From: Micromonospora sp. MP36
Lineage (GTDB): Bacteria > Actinomycetota > Actinomycetes > Mycobacteriales > Micromonosporaceae
Reading direction: 5' to 3'
Assembly: GCF_008119785.1 (NCBI RefSeq)
Contig: NZ_VSFA01000024.1
Location: 20,108-84,107 of the forward strand
Length of the DNA stretch: 64,000 nt
Position 1 is the first letter of the stretch. Each line of letters begins with the position of its first letter. The notes beneath the pieces are model-generated. The model was not told the origin of the DNA and ran no database searches. It saw only the letters and a program-made list of their open reading frames with translations. The translations under genes were made by a program, and so were the position numbers. This document shows, piece by piece, positions 35,278 through 43,097 of the stretch.

Positions 35278-36639
35278 ATGTGGATCAACAAACCTGGCCG
35301 GCTTCCCTGGCGGGCGGTGCTGTCGGCGGCAGCCGCGGCATGTCTCGCCGGCGCTGGGCTCGCGGCCCCCGCCGCAGCCGCCCCGGTCGCCGCCATCGAG
35401 TCGGCGCTGCCGAGCGGCAACACCACCTACCGGACGCTGGCCGACTACGAGCGCGACATGGAGACGTTGGCGCGTGAGCATTCCGATCTGGTCAAGCCGC
35501 TGACGCTTCCGTACCCGACGTCGTCGGGCCGGCTGGTCCGCGGCATCGAGATCTCCCGCGACGTACGGAACAACGACGGCAAGCCGGTCTTCGTCACGGT
35601 CGGGATGCATCACGGCAACGAGTGGCCCAGCGGTGAACTGGTCATGGAGTACGCCGTCGATCTGGTGCGCAGCGCCTCCGCCGGCGATCCCTACGTCTCG
35701 TCCCTGCTGGACCGCGCCCGGCTCGTGGTCGTACCGGTCGTCAACGTGGACGGGTTCGTGCGCAACCGTCGGCAGACCGACACCAACGTCGACATGAACC
35801 GCAACTACGGGTTCGGCTGGCTGCCGATCTCGACGGGCGGCGCGGCGCCCTGGTCGGAGCCGGAGGCGCGGAACATCGAATGGCTGCTGTCAACCCGGCA
35901 GGCCACCACCTTCGTCACCCAGCACACGTGCATCCAGGTCGTCCTCTACCCTCCCCTGCAGCTGGCGGCCGGGCCGACCCAGGACGTGGCGCGGTTCGAG
36001 GATCTGGCGACCAGGATGGCCAAGCGCTACGGCCCGAATTACATCGCGCGCGACTCCGCCCACGACTACGAGACGACCGGTGAGGCGATCGACTGGGCCT
36101 ACTTCGCCACCCGGGGGCTGGCGCTGACGGCCGAGACCTGCCCCGACCGGGGCGTCGCGAGGACATTCCAGACCCAGGTCACGGACGCCTACCCGGCCCA
36201 CCGGTTGGCCATGTTCGAGGCGTTGGAGAACACCGCTGACCCGGCGCAGCATGCGGTCATCGAAGGCAAGGCACCCAAGGACGCGGTGCTGCGGATCAGA
36301 AAGTCCTTCGACATGTACACCCAGCCGTACCCGCAGCCGGACGGCACCACGCGGCCGAGCGGGTTCCCCACGACCCTGACCTCCGACCTGGACATCACCC
36401 GGCCGAACGGCAAGTTCCGCTGGTCGGTCAACCCGTCGTACCGGCCGGTGCCGCCGTACCAGGCCGACGGCGTGCACCCGAACCAGACCGGCTTCCACGC
36501 CGAGCCGTGGATCCTGACGTGCGAGCGGCCGGACGGCACGGTCCTGCAGCGGACGCCGGTGAACGTCGACCTGGGCCAGACGGTCACGGTCGACCTGCAG
36601 CAGTGCATCCGCAACTTCCACAAGAAGGACCCGAGGTAA
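35278..36639 (+). CDS. Secreted M14-family zinc carboxypeptidase
   Basis: 453 residues from ATG 35278. Signal peptide: MWINKPGRLPWRAVLSAAAAACLAGAGLAAPAAAA, cleaved near residue 35. The M14 zinc site has the HxxE pair in GMHHGNEWPSGE (His112, Glu115), a later zinc His likely His216 in VTQHTC, the substrate-binding NVDMNRNYGFGW segment and a catalytic Glu candidate in ALTAETCPD (about 286). A ~100-residue C-terminal beta domain follows. Members remove C-terminal residues from peptides or peptidoglycan stems. A strong hairpin follows the stop, so it appears monocistronic. Confidence 0.88.
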   Translation: MWINKPGRLPWRAVLSAAAAACLAGAGLAAPAAAAPVAAIESALPSGNTTYRTLADYERDMETLAREHSDLVKPLTLPYPTSSGRLVRGIEISRDVRNNDGKPVFVTVGMHHGNEWPSGELVMEYAVDLVRSASAGDPYVSSLLDRARLVVVPVVNVDGFVRNRRQTDTNVDMNRNYGFGWLPISTGGAAPWSEPEARNIEWLLSTRQATTFVTQHTCIQVVLYPPLQLAAGPTQDVARFEDLATRMAKRYGPNYIARDSAHDYETTGEAIDWAYFATRGLALTAETCPDRGVARTFQTQVTDAYPAHRLAMFEALENTADPAQHAVIEGKAPKDAVLRIRKSFDMYTQPYPQPDGTTRPSGFPTTLTSDLDITRPNGKFRWSVNPSYRPVPPYQADGVHPNQTGFHAEPWILTCERPDGTVLQRTPVNVDLGQTVTVDLQQCIRNFHKKDPR

Positions 36640-36654
36640 CACCCGCTGGACACG

Positions 36655-36694
36655 GTGCCGGCCGGTTCCGACGCAGCTCGGAGCCGGCCGGCAC
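36655..36694 (+). terminator. Terminator of the M14 carboxypeptidase gene
   Basis: Fifteen-base arms 36655-36669 and 36680-36694 (GTGCCGGCCGG core) pair with a single mismatch and a 10-base loop, sixteen bases after the stop. Confidence 0.75.
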
Positions 36695-37294
36695 GCACTG
36701 ATCGGGTACGGCAGGGCTGCCACCGCCACCAGCCCCTTACCGCCCTGCCCCACGAAAACGGTCTCACCAGGCAATATTGAATAGCATTGAATGCTGACCC
36801 CAAGTGCAGTTGAGCAGCATGTTCGAATCGGGGGGACACCGTCAGCGCCCTGCGCAGGAAAATGTAAAACCGCAGGTCAGAGCGGCAGCATTCAGGACAG
36901 TTCACGCTGGCGGTCGGCGCCGACCGCCCGCTCAGCACGTCGTTGATCACCCGTCGGCTGCGCGACCGCCGGCTCGGTGCCGGCGGCACCTTCACGGCGT
37001 CGCATCTCGCGGCGATCCCGTTTGCCAGCTTCGCGTGCACGACCGCGGCTCGTGCGGGCGCCACCAGAGTGGACATCAGCCGACCGTCCGACTCGGTCGG
37101 CCGCGCGGGCACCCCTCCTGACACGTCGTGCACAATCGACCTGATCCATCACATAGTTCCGGCGTGTTCCTCTTTGCGCCGTGTTAGCTTTTCCTCCAAT
37201 TCATCTCGACCCAAACCAGACCGAATCGGCACAAACCGGACATTCGGCATTTAAGGGTCGATAGTGCTCACGCATTACGGGGGAAGAGGAGCTG
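36695..37294. other. Intergenic region ahead of the surface-glycan operon
   Basis: About 600 bases with no gene I can support. It has AT-richer patches unusual for this window (around 36770-36800, 37150-37250), as expected for promoters and an upstream untranslated leader. Short open frames on both strands have no start signal or recognisable domain. The main promoter of the 12.8-kb operon probably lies in 37150-37280. Confidence 0.5.
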
Positions 37295-37393
37295 ATGGGA
37301 AGTAGATGGATTGCCACCGCCGGCCGCACAGGGGAGCCCGACTTCGCACCGCGGAGCGGCCGCACGACGCCGGCCAAGGAGGGGATCCGGTGA
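37295..37393 (+). CDS. 32-residue leader ORF of the glycan operon
   Basis: ATG 37295 follows GGAAGAGGAG closely and opens a 33-codon frame, MGSRWIATAGRTGEPDF then a basic Pro/Gly tail ending in EGIR and stop. Its TGA (37391-37393) overlaps the GTG start of the glycosyltransferase (37390-37392) in the same GTGA arrangement that couples most genes of this operon. It is hydrophilic, with no membrane helix or known motif. It may work as a leader peptide that couples translation rather than as a stable protein. Confidence 0.5.
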   Translation: MGSRWIATAGRTGEPDFAPRSGRTTPAKEGIR

Positions 37394-38322
37394 CCCCGTA
37401 CCGGGAGGGCATTGACACGCACGTCCCCAACCAGCCGTCCGAGCCGGCGCTCACCGCACCGTCCGGGCAGGGTGACCGGACACTGAGCATCCTGCGGATG
37501 CGGGAACGGCCCGCGGACGAGGCCGGAGTGGTCGACGCTGCTCCCGAGCGGCAGACCGTGAGCGTGGTCATCCCGACGCTCAACGAGGAGAAGAACATCG
37601 CATGGGTGCTCGAGCGCATGCCGCCGATCGTCGACGAGGTGCTCCTCGTCGATGGGCACTCGTCGGACCGTACGGTCGAGGTCGCCCGCGCCATCCGGCC
37701 GGACATCGTGGTGCTGACCCAGCACTGCCGAGGCAAGGGCGACGCGTTGCGGGTGGCGTTCGCCGCGGCCACCGGCGACCTGATCGTGATGATCGACGCC
37801 GACGGCAGCATGGATCCCGGCGAGATCCACCGCTTCGTCACCCCGCTCATGAACGGATACGACTTCGTCAAGGGCTCCCGATTCCTGGCCGGCGGCGGGT
37901 CGACCGACCTGACTCCGCTGCGCCGTAGCGGCAACCAGGTGCTGGTGCGGTTGACGAACAGCTTCTTCCTGGTCCGCTTCACCGCCCTGTGCTACGGCGT
38001 CCTGTCGTTCCGCCGTGACTGCCTGCCGGCGCTCGCCCTGACCGCACACGGCTTCGAGATCGAGACCGAACTCGTGGTCCACGCGCTGAAGGCGAACCTG
38101 CGCATCGCCGAGGTGCCGAGCAACGAACTCCCCCGCCGCTGCGGCATCTCCAACCTGCGTACCTTCCGGGACGGTCAGCGGGTGCTCCGGACCCTGATCA
38201 GGGAGCGGGTCGTACGGCGCCCTCGACCCGTGGTGGACCCGATCGACCACCGCGTGTTGCAGCGGTGGCAGCCCCCGACCGGCGAGTCGACCAGCCCGAC
38301 CCTGAGCGAGGTGCCCCGATGA
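37390..38322 (+). CDS. GT2-family glycosyltransferase (dolichyl-phosphate-sugar synthase-like)
   Basis: 310 residues from GTG 37390, with AAGGAGGGG ideally spaced. The first ~65 residues are a low-complexity extension. The GT-A domain follows: VSVVIPTLNEEKNIAWVLE, DEVLLVDGHSSDRT, RGKGDALRVAFAAATGDLIVMIDADGSMDPGE, with the DADGS metal-binding motif and FVKGSRFLAGGGS. This is the layout of polyprenyl-phosphate mannose/glucose synthases that build lipid-linked donors on the cytoplasmic face. No C-terminal membrane helices are present. The stop overlaps the next start (ATGA). Confidence 0.9.
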   Translation: MTPYREGIDTHVPNQPSEPALTAPSGQGDRTLSILRMRERPADEAGVVDAAPERQTVSVVIPTLNEEKNIAWVLERMPPIVDEVLLVDGHSSDRTVEVARAIRPDIVVLTQHCRGKGDALRVAFAAATGDLIVMIDADGSMDPGEIHRFVTPLMNGYDFVKGSRFLAGGGSTDLTPLRRSGNQVLVRLTNSFFLVRFTALCYGVLSFRRDCLPALALTAHGFEIETELVVHALKANLRIAEVPSNELPRRCGISNLRTFRDGQRVLRTLIRERVVRRPRPVVDPIDHRVLQRWQPPTGESTSPTLSEVPR

Positions 38323-39638
38323 GGACGCGTTTCCGGCGGCGCGCCCGGGTGGCGCGCGGTGTCTACGCCCTCGCCCTGCTGCTGGGCCTACCGCTCGGCG
38401 TCGCACCCCTGCCCGGCGGGCTCGCCACACCGGCCAGGGCTGCTACCGGCGACATCGGCCACGTCGGTCCGTCCACCTCGGGTGACGGCTCGGCGGCGAC
38501 CGGGGAGAAGCCGGAGAGCAAGCTGTGGTGGAACGACGGCGCCTGGTGGGCCGTGCTCTTCCACACCAGCAGCCAGACCCACCACATCTTCCGGCTGGAC
38601 CGCTCCAGCCAGCAGTGGGTCGACACCGGAACCGTGGTCGACAACCGGCCGAAGACCCGCTCCGACGCGTTGTGGGACGGCACCCGGCTCTACGTCTCGT
38701 CACACGTGCGGGCCAGTTCCTCCGCGGACGCGGCCGCGGGCAACCCGGCCCGGCTCTACCGCTTCAGCTACCACGCCGCGACGAAGACCTACACCCGCGA
38801 CACCGGCTTCCCGGTGCAGATCAGCAACTACTCCAGCGAGACCCTGACCATCGACAAGGACTCGACGGGCGTGCTCTGGGCGACCTGGACGCAGGGCTCG
38901 AAGGTCTACGCCAACAACACGACGGGCGGGGACGCAGTCTGGGGCACCCCGTTCGTACTCCCGGTCGACGCCGCCGCGGACCTGTCCAGCGACGACATCT
39001 CGTCGGTGGTGAGCTTCGGGGGCTCCCGGATCGGCGTGATGTGGAGCAACCAGCCGAGGTCCGCGGTGTACTTCGCCGAGCACGTCGACGGCGCGTCGCG
39101 CTCCACCTGGGGCGTCTCGCGTACGGCGGTCCAGGGTCCGAACAGCGCCGACGACCACATCAACCTCAAGGCGCTCGAGGCCGACGCCTCCGGACGGGTC
39201 TTCGCGGTCATCAAGACCAGCCTCGACGACGCCGGCGCCACGACCTCGGCGCCGCTGATCATGCTCCTCGCCCGGGACACGTCGACCGGCAACTGGTCCA
39301 GCTACCAGGTCGGGCGGATCAAGGACTGCCACACCCGGCCGGTCCTGCTGCTCGACTCCGAACATCAGATGCTGTACGTCTTCATGACCGCGCCGGACAC
39401 CGGCTGCCCCTACACGGGCTACCCCGGCACGATCTTCATGAAGAGCTCCCCGATGGGCGGCATCGCCTTCCCCGACGGTCGCGGCACCCCGGTCATCAGG
39501 GACGCCCTCTCGCCCAACATGAACAACGTGACGAGCACCAAGCAAAGCGTCACCAGCGCCACCGGCATGGTCATCCTGGCCAGCAACGACGTCACCCAGC
39601 GCTACTGGCACGCCGACATCCCGCTGGGCTCGTCGTGA
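38319..39638 (+). CDS. Secreted beta-propeller-like protein of the glycan operon
   Basis: 439 residues from ATG 38319 with a long signal peptide (basic MRTRFRRRARVARG, then ALALLLGLPLGVAPLPGG, cut near TPARA). The mature part has repeated WW, SSHV, LWDG and W-rich strand motifs spaced about 50 residues apart (KLWWNDGAWWAVLF, ALWDGTRLYVSS, VLWATWTQGSKVY, IGVMWSNQ), suggesting a five- to seven-bladed propeller. No enzymatic motif was identified. The operon position suggests an exported glycan-binding or processing factor. Overlap with both neighbours is four bases. Confidence 0.7.
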   Translation: MRTRFRRRARVARGVYALALLLGLPLGVAPLPGGLATPARAATGDIGHVGPSTSGDGSAATGEKPESKLWWNDGAWWAVLFHTSSQTHHIFRLDRSSQQWVDTGTVVDNRPKTRSDALWDGTRLYVSSHVRASSSADAAAGNPARLYRFSYHAATKTYTRDTGFPVQISNYSSETLTIDKDSTGVLWATWTQGSKVYANNTTGGDAVWGTPFVLPVDAAADLSSDDISSVVSFGGSRIGVMWSNQPRSAVYFAEHVDGASRSTWGVSRTAVQGPNSADDHINLKALEADASGRVFAVIKTSLDDAGATTSAPLIMLLARDTSTGNWSSYQVGRIKDCHTRPVLLLDSEHQMLYVFMTAPDTGCPYTGYPGTIFMKSSPMGGIAFPDGRGTPVIRDALSPNMNNVTSTKQSVTSATGMVILASNDVTQRYWHADIPLGSS

Positions 39639-40750
39639 GCGCCGGGACCACCCTCAAGCCCCGCCTCGGACCGGCACCCGGCGACCCGCGACCGCTGCGG
39701 GTGACGAGTCCAGCCCCGGTCGACACGTGGGAGCAGGTGCTCGCCTCCGCGCCGAACGCACTGCCCAGCCAGACACCGACCTGGCTCCGCTGCGTGTGCA
39801 CGGTCGAAGGCTACGAAGACGTCTCGCGGCTCTACGAGACCGTCGACGGAAGGCGCCTCGTCCTTCCGCTCGTACGACGCCCGGGACTCGGTCCGATCCT
39901 CGCGACGGACTTCGGACTCCCCGTCGGCTGGGGACCGGGCGGGCTGGTCTGCGACGGCGGCGAACTCCGCCCGGAGGACGTCCGCATGGTGGTCGCCGAC
40001 CTGGCACAGCGGCACGTACTGAGCACCCTGGTCCGCCCCGACCCGGCGACGGCCGGGACGTGGGACGCGGTGGTGCCGGCGAGCGTGCTGCGCGAGGAGC
40101 GGATGACGCAGACGGTCTTCCTCGACGGCGGCTTCGACGAGGTCTGGCGCAAGCGGTTCCGCAGCGACACCCGCAACCGGATCCGCCGCGCGGAGCGGGC
40201 CGGCGTCCTCGTCGAGTGTGACGACACGGGCCGGCTGGTCCCAGCCTTCCATCGGCTCTACGGTGAGTCCGTCGACCGCTGGGCGCGGCGGGACCGGCTC
40301 CCGCTCCCGCTCGCCCGGCGGCTGGCGGCCCGCCGCGAGCCGCACCGAAAGCTGGAGACCGTCGCGGCCAGGCTCGGCTCCCGGTGCCGGATATACGCCG
40401 CGTACCACGAGGGACGACCGGTCGCCGCGATCGTCGTGCTACTCGGGGCGACGACCGCGATGTACTGGCGCGGCGCCATGCTGGAGAAGCTCGCCGGACC
40501 CGTCTACGCCAACTACCTACTGCACAAGACGGCGATCGCGGACGCGATCGAGGCCGGGTGCACGGCCTACAACATGGGCGACTCGGCACGGGTGTCCTCG
40601 TTGGAGCTGTTCAAGAGCCGCTTCGGTGCCGTCAGCCAGGACTACGCCAGCTACCGGATCGAGCGGGTGCCGATCACCCCGCTGGTCCAGCGCGCTCGGG
40701 GCGGCGTACGGCGGATCCTGGCGCTCCGACCGGTGCGGAGCAGTGCATGA
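39635..40750 (+). CDS. FemAB/CelD-like GNAT acyltransferase
   Basis: 371 residues from GTG 39635. Features of the CelD/BcsL-FemAB acetyltransferase group: WRKRFRSDTRNRIRRAERAGV, a central Y-rich segment (RIYAAYHEGRPVAAIVVLLG), MYWRGAMLEKLAGPVYANYLLHKTAIADAIEAGCTAYNMGD and LELFKSRFGAVSQDY. These enzymes transfer acyl or aminoacyl groups to glycans, peptidoglycan precursors or cell-surface polymers. In this operon it probably decorates a sugar. Stop and start overlaps are four bases on both sides. Confidence 0.8.
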   Translation: MSAGTTLKPRLGPAPGDPRPLRVTSPAPVDTWEQVLASAPNALPSQTPTWLRCVCTVEGYEDVSRLYETVDGRRLVLPLVRRPGLGPILATDFGLPVGWGPGGLVCDGGELRPEDVRMVVADLAQRHVLSTLVRPDPATAGTWDAVVPASVLREERMTQTVFLDGGFDEVWRKRFRSDTRNRIRRAERAGVLVECDDTGRLVPAFHRLYGESVDRWARRDRLPLPLARRLAARREPHRKLETVAARLGSRCRIYAAYHEGRPVAAIVVLLGATTAMYWRGAMLEKLAGPVYANYLLHKTAIADAIEAGCTAYNMGDSARVSSLELFKSRFGAVSQDYASYRIERVPITPLVQRARGGVRRILALRPVRSSA

Positions 40751-42057
40751 TCCGTACGCCGCCGGGCCCGCCGACGGCGGTGGCGGGCCGTCCCGAAGCG
40801 CCGCGGCCGGCGGAACCGGCCACGGCCGCCCACGGGCTCGCCCGGGGGGTGCTGGCCGGCCTCGACGAAGCCGGCGTCCGCTGGTGCCTGCTGCGCGGCG
40901 GCCCGGAGACGCTCATCGCCCCCGGAGACCTGGATCTCCTGGTCGCGCCGGCCGATCTCGCGCGGGCCGCGGCCGTCCTGGCGGAACACGGCCTGGTCCG
41001 GCTGGCCAGTCACGGCCGGGGCAGTCACCGCTTCTTCCTCGGGCTCGACCGGTCCACCAGTTCGTGGGTCGAACTCGACCTGGTGACGGAGCTTGCCTAC
41101 GGCCGTCACTTCGAGGTGCACGCCCTCGCCGCCGACCAGTGCCTGGACCGCCGGGCACGCGAGGACGACGTGTGGGTGCTCGCGCCCGGCGACGAGTTCT
41201 GGGCGCTGCTGCTGCACTGTGTGCTCGACAAGGGCACGGTCGCCGACCACCATCTACGCCGGCTGCGACAGCTGGAGGACGACGCCACGCTCGACGGTCC
41301 ACTCGCCCGGGCGCTACCGGACCGGGCGGCCCGGATGCTGCTGGCCTACTGGCGGGCCGGGCGCCCGGCGGCGCTGCCGGCCGTACGTCGGCGGCTGCTC
41401 GCCGCCTGCTGGTGGGCCCGTCCGGCCAGCGCGGCCGGCCGTCTCGTCGGCTCGGCCGTCCTGCGCTCGATTGAGCGGCCGTTGCAGGCGTGGAGCCGTC
41501 GCGGTGCCGCCGTCGCCCTGATCGGTCCCGACGGATCGGGCAAGTCGACCCTGGCCCAGGGCATCGAGTCGGCGTTCTACTTTCCGGTACGCCGCGTCTA
41601 CATGGGGCTGTGGCCGTCGCACGAGGCACCGCGCAGCACCGCCGAGCAGGGCGTACGCATTCTGCTGCGCCCGTTCACCGTGTGGCGTCGCTACCTGGCG
41701 GCCGTGCGCCACCGGGCACTGGGCCGAATGGTGGTCTTCGACCGCTACGTCTACGACGCCCTGCTGCCGCCGCGCGGGCCGCTGGTCTGGCTCAAGCGGC
41801 CGTACTTCCAGCTGCTGAGCCGGCTCTGCCCGGCACCCGACGTGGTGCTGCTGCTGGACGTGCCAGGTTCGGTCATGCACCGCCGCTCCGGGGAGTACGA
41901 CCCCGAGCACCTCGAGCGGGAACGCGAGCAGTACCGGCGGCTGCGCCGGCGTGTTCCGCACCTGGAGCGGGTGGACGCCGACCGGGCGCCGGAACTGGTG
42001 CTCGCCGACGCACTCGGCCGGATCTGGCGGCACTACGTCGAGCGGACGGCCCGGTGA
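40747..42057 (+). CDS. Fusion of nucleotidyltransferase-like and thymidylate-kinase-like domains
   Basis: 436 residues. The N-terminal ~230 residues look like a MNT/DUF-type nucleotidyltransferase with the acidic GDLDLLV motif (Asp61, Asp63) and a following helical part. The C-terminal ~180 residues are a P-loop kinase of the thymidylate-kinase superfamily: GPDGSGKST (260-268), a VVFDRYVYDALL lid/DR-type segment and VVLLLDVPGSVMHRR. Such fusions occur in surface polysaccharide loci, with an unknown small-molecule or sugar substrate. It overlaps both neighbours (ATGA upstream, GTGA downstream). Confidence 0.75.
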   Translation: MIRTPPGPPTAVAGRPEAPRPAEPATAAHGLARGVLAGLDEAGVRWCLLRGGPETLIAPGDLDLLVAPADLARAAAVLAEHGLVRLASHGRGSHRFFLGLDRSTSSWVELDLVTELAYGRHFEVHALAADQCLDRRAREDDVWVLAPGDEFWALLLHCVLDKGTVADHHLRRLRQLEDDATLDGPLARALPDRAARMLLAYWRAGRPAALPAVRRRLLAACWWARPASAAGRLVGSAVLRSIERPLQAWSRRGAAVALIGPDGSGKSTLAQGIESAFYFPVRRVYMGLWPSHEAPRSTAEQGVRILLRPFTVWRRYLAAVRHRALGRMVVFDRYVYDALLPPRGPLVWLKRPYFQLLSRLCPAPDVVLLLDVPGSVMHRRSGEYDPEHLEREREQYRRLRRRVPHLERVDADRAPELVLADALGRIWRHYVERTAR

Positions 42058-43097
42058 GGGGCGCCGTGCAGTGGGCGCAGCCGGTCCTGCGGGACCGGCT
42101 GGCCTGCTGGCTGCACCGGCCCCAACGGAGCTGGACCGCCGCCGTGGCACCTCGCCTGGTCGCCCGGGCGACCGCCACCGACGACGCGCGGTGGCGGACC
42201 GAGTCCGTCGCCTTCACCAGCACGTCCGTCGCCGTGGCCACGGTAGGGGGCCGCGGGACCGACGGACGCTTCATGGTCAAGGTGCCGTGGACCGACCGGG
42301 CCGTCGAGGGCCTGCGGCGCCAGGCCGCGGTGCTCGACTTGCTGTGGACGCACCCGCGTCTGCCCGGCCTGCGCCCGCTCCTGCCGTACTGCGCGGCGCA
42401 GGGAGATGTCGAGGGGCGCTACTACTGCGTCGAGGGGGCGCTGCGGGGCACTCCGGCGAGCGGGATGATGCTGCGGCGTGCCCGGCGAGCCGCGCTGCTC
42501 GCCTCTGCCAGCCGGGTCATCCGCGACCTCCACCGGCGCACTCGGGAACGGACCCTGTTGGACCGGGCCGCGGTGGCGGAGTGGGTGGACGTCCCGCTCC
42601 GGCGGCTGGAGGCGTTCGCCGCCACCCGCCCGCGAGGTGCCCGGTTCCTCGACACGGTCTGGCGACTACGGGAGGAACTCGTCCTCGCCCTCGTCGGCCG
42701 CACCGTGCACACCTCCTGGATCCACGGCGACCTCTGGCCCGGCAACCTGCTGGCCACCTCCCCGGACGGCCAGGTGACCGGGATCGTCGACTGGGACCAG
42801 GCTTCGGCCCGCCAACTCCCCCTGCACGACCTGCTGCACCTGCACGTCCTCGCCCGTCGGCTGGCCCGCGGCGACGAACTCGGCGAGATCGTCGTCGAGG
42901 CACTGCGGCACGGCATCGACCGGGCGCTCGACGTCCCCGCCGACGAGGCGGCCGACTGGCTAGACGGCATCCCGCCCCGACCGGCCCTGCTCCTCTACTG
43001 GCTACGCCACATCCTGCTCTTCATCGACTCGGAAGGTGACCATGACGATCCACGCTGGATCCGCGGCAACGTCGAACGCGTCCTCGCCAGCGTCTGA
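42054..43097 (+). CDS. Aminoglycoside phosphotransferase-like kinase
   Basis: 347 residues from GTG 42054. The APH/protein-kinase-like fold is shown by the catalytic-loop HGDLWPGNLL, the metal-binding VDWDQASARQLPLHDLLHL and an earlier FMVKVPW (probable ATP-binding Lys). Homologues phosphorylate sugars, choline or antibiotics. Within this operon it is more likely a sugar or lipid-head-group kinase than a resistance gene. Its 3' end overlaps the next gene by 56 bases. Confidence 0.8.
   Translation: MRGAVQWAQPVLRDRLACWLHRPQRSWTAAVAPRLVARATATDDARWRTESVAFTSTSVAVATVGGRGTDGRFMVKVPWTDRAVEGLRRQAAVLDLLWTHPRLPGLRPLLPYCAAQGDVEGRYYCVEGALRGTPASGMMLRRARRAALLASASRVIRDLHRRTRERTLLDRAAVAEWVDVPLRRLEAFAATRPRGARFLDTVWRLREELVLALVGRTVHTSWIHGDLWPGNLLATSPDGQVTGIVDWDQASARQLPLHDLLHLHVLARRLARGDELGEIVVEALRHGIDRALDVPADEAADWLDGIPPRPALLLYWLRHILLFIDSEGDHDDPRWIRGNVERVLASV

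Noticed and set aside
36695..37294. A riboswitch or tRNA in the leader of the glycan operon
   Set aside because: A GTTCGAATC-like string near 36821 lacks acceptor stem pairing, and no riboswitch core was recognised.
42054..43097. An antibiotic resistance gene (aminoglycoside phosphotransferase)
   Set aside because: It is embedded and coupled inside a glycan operon; the APH fold is shared by many sugar and choline kinases.
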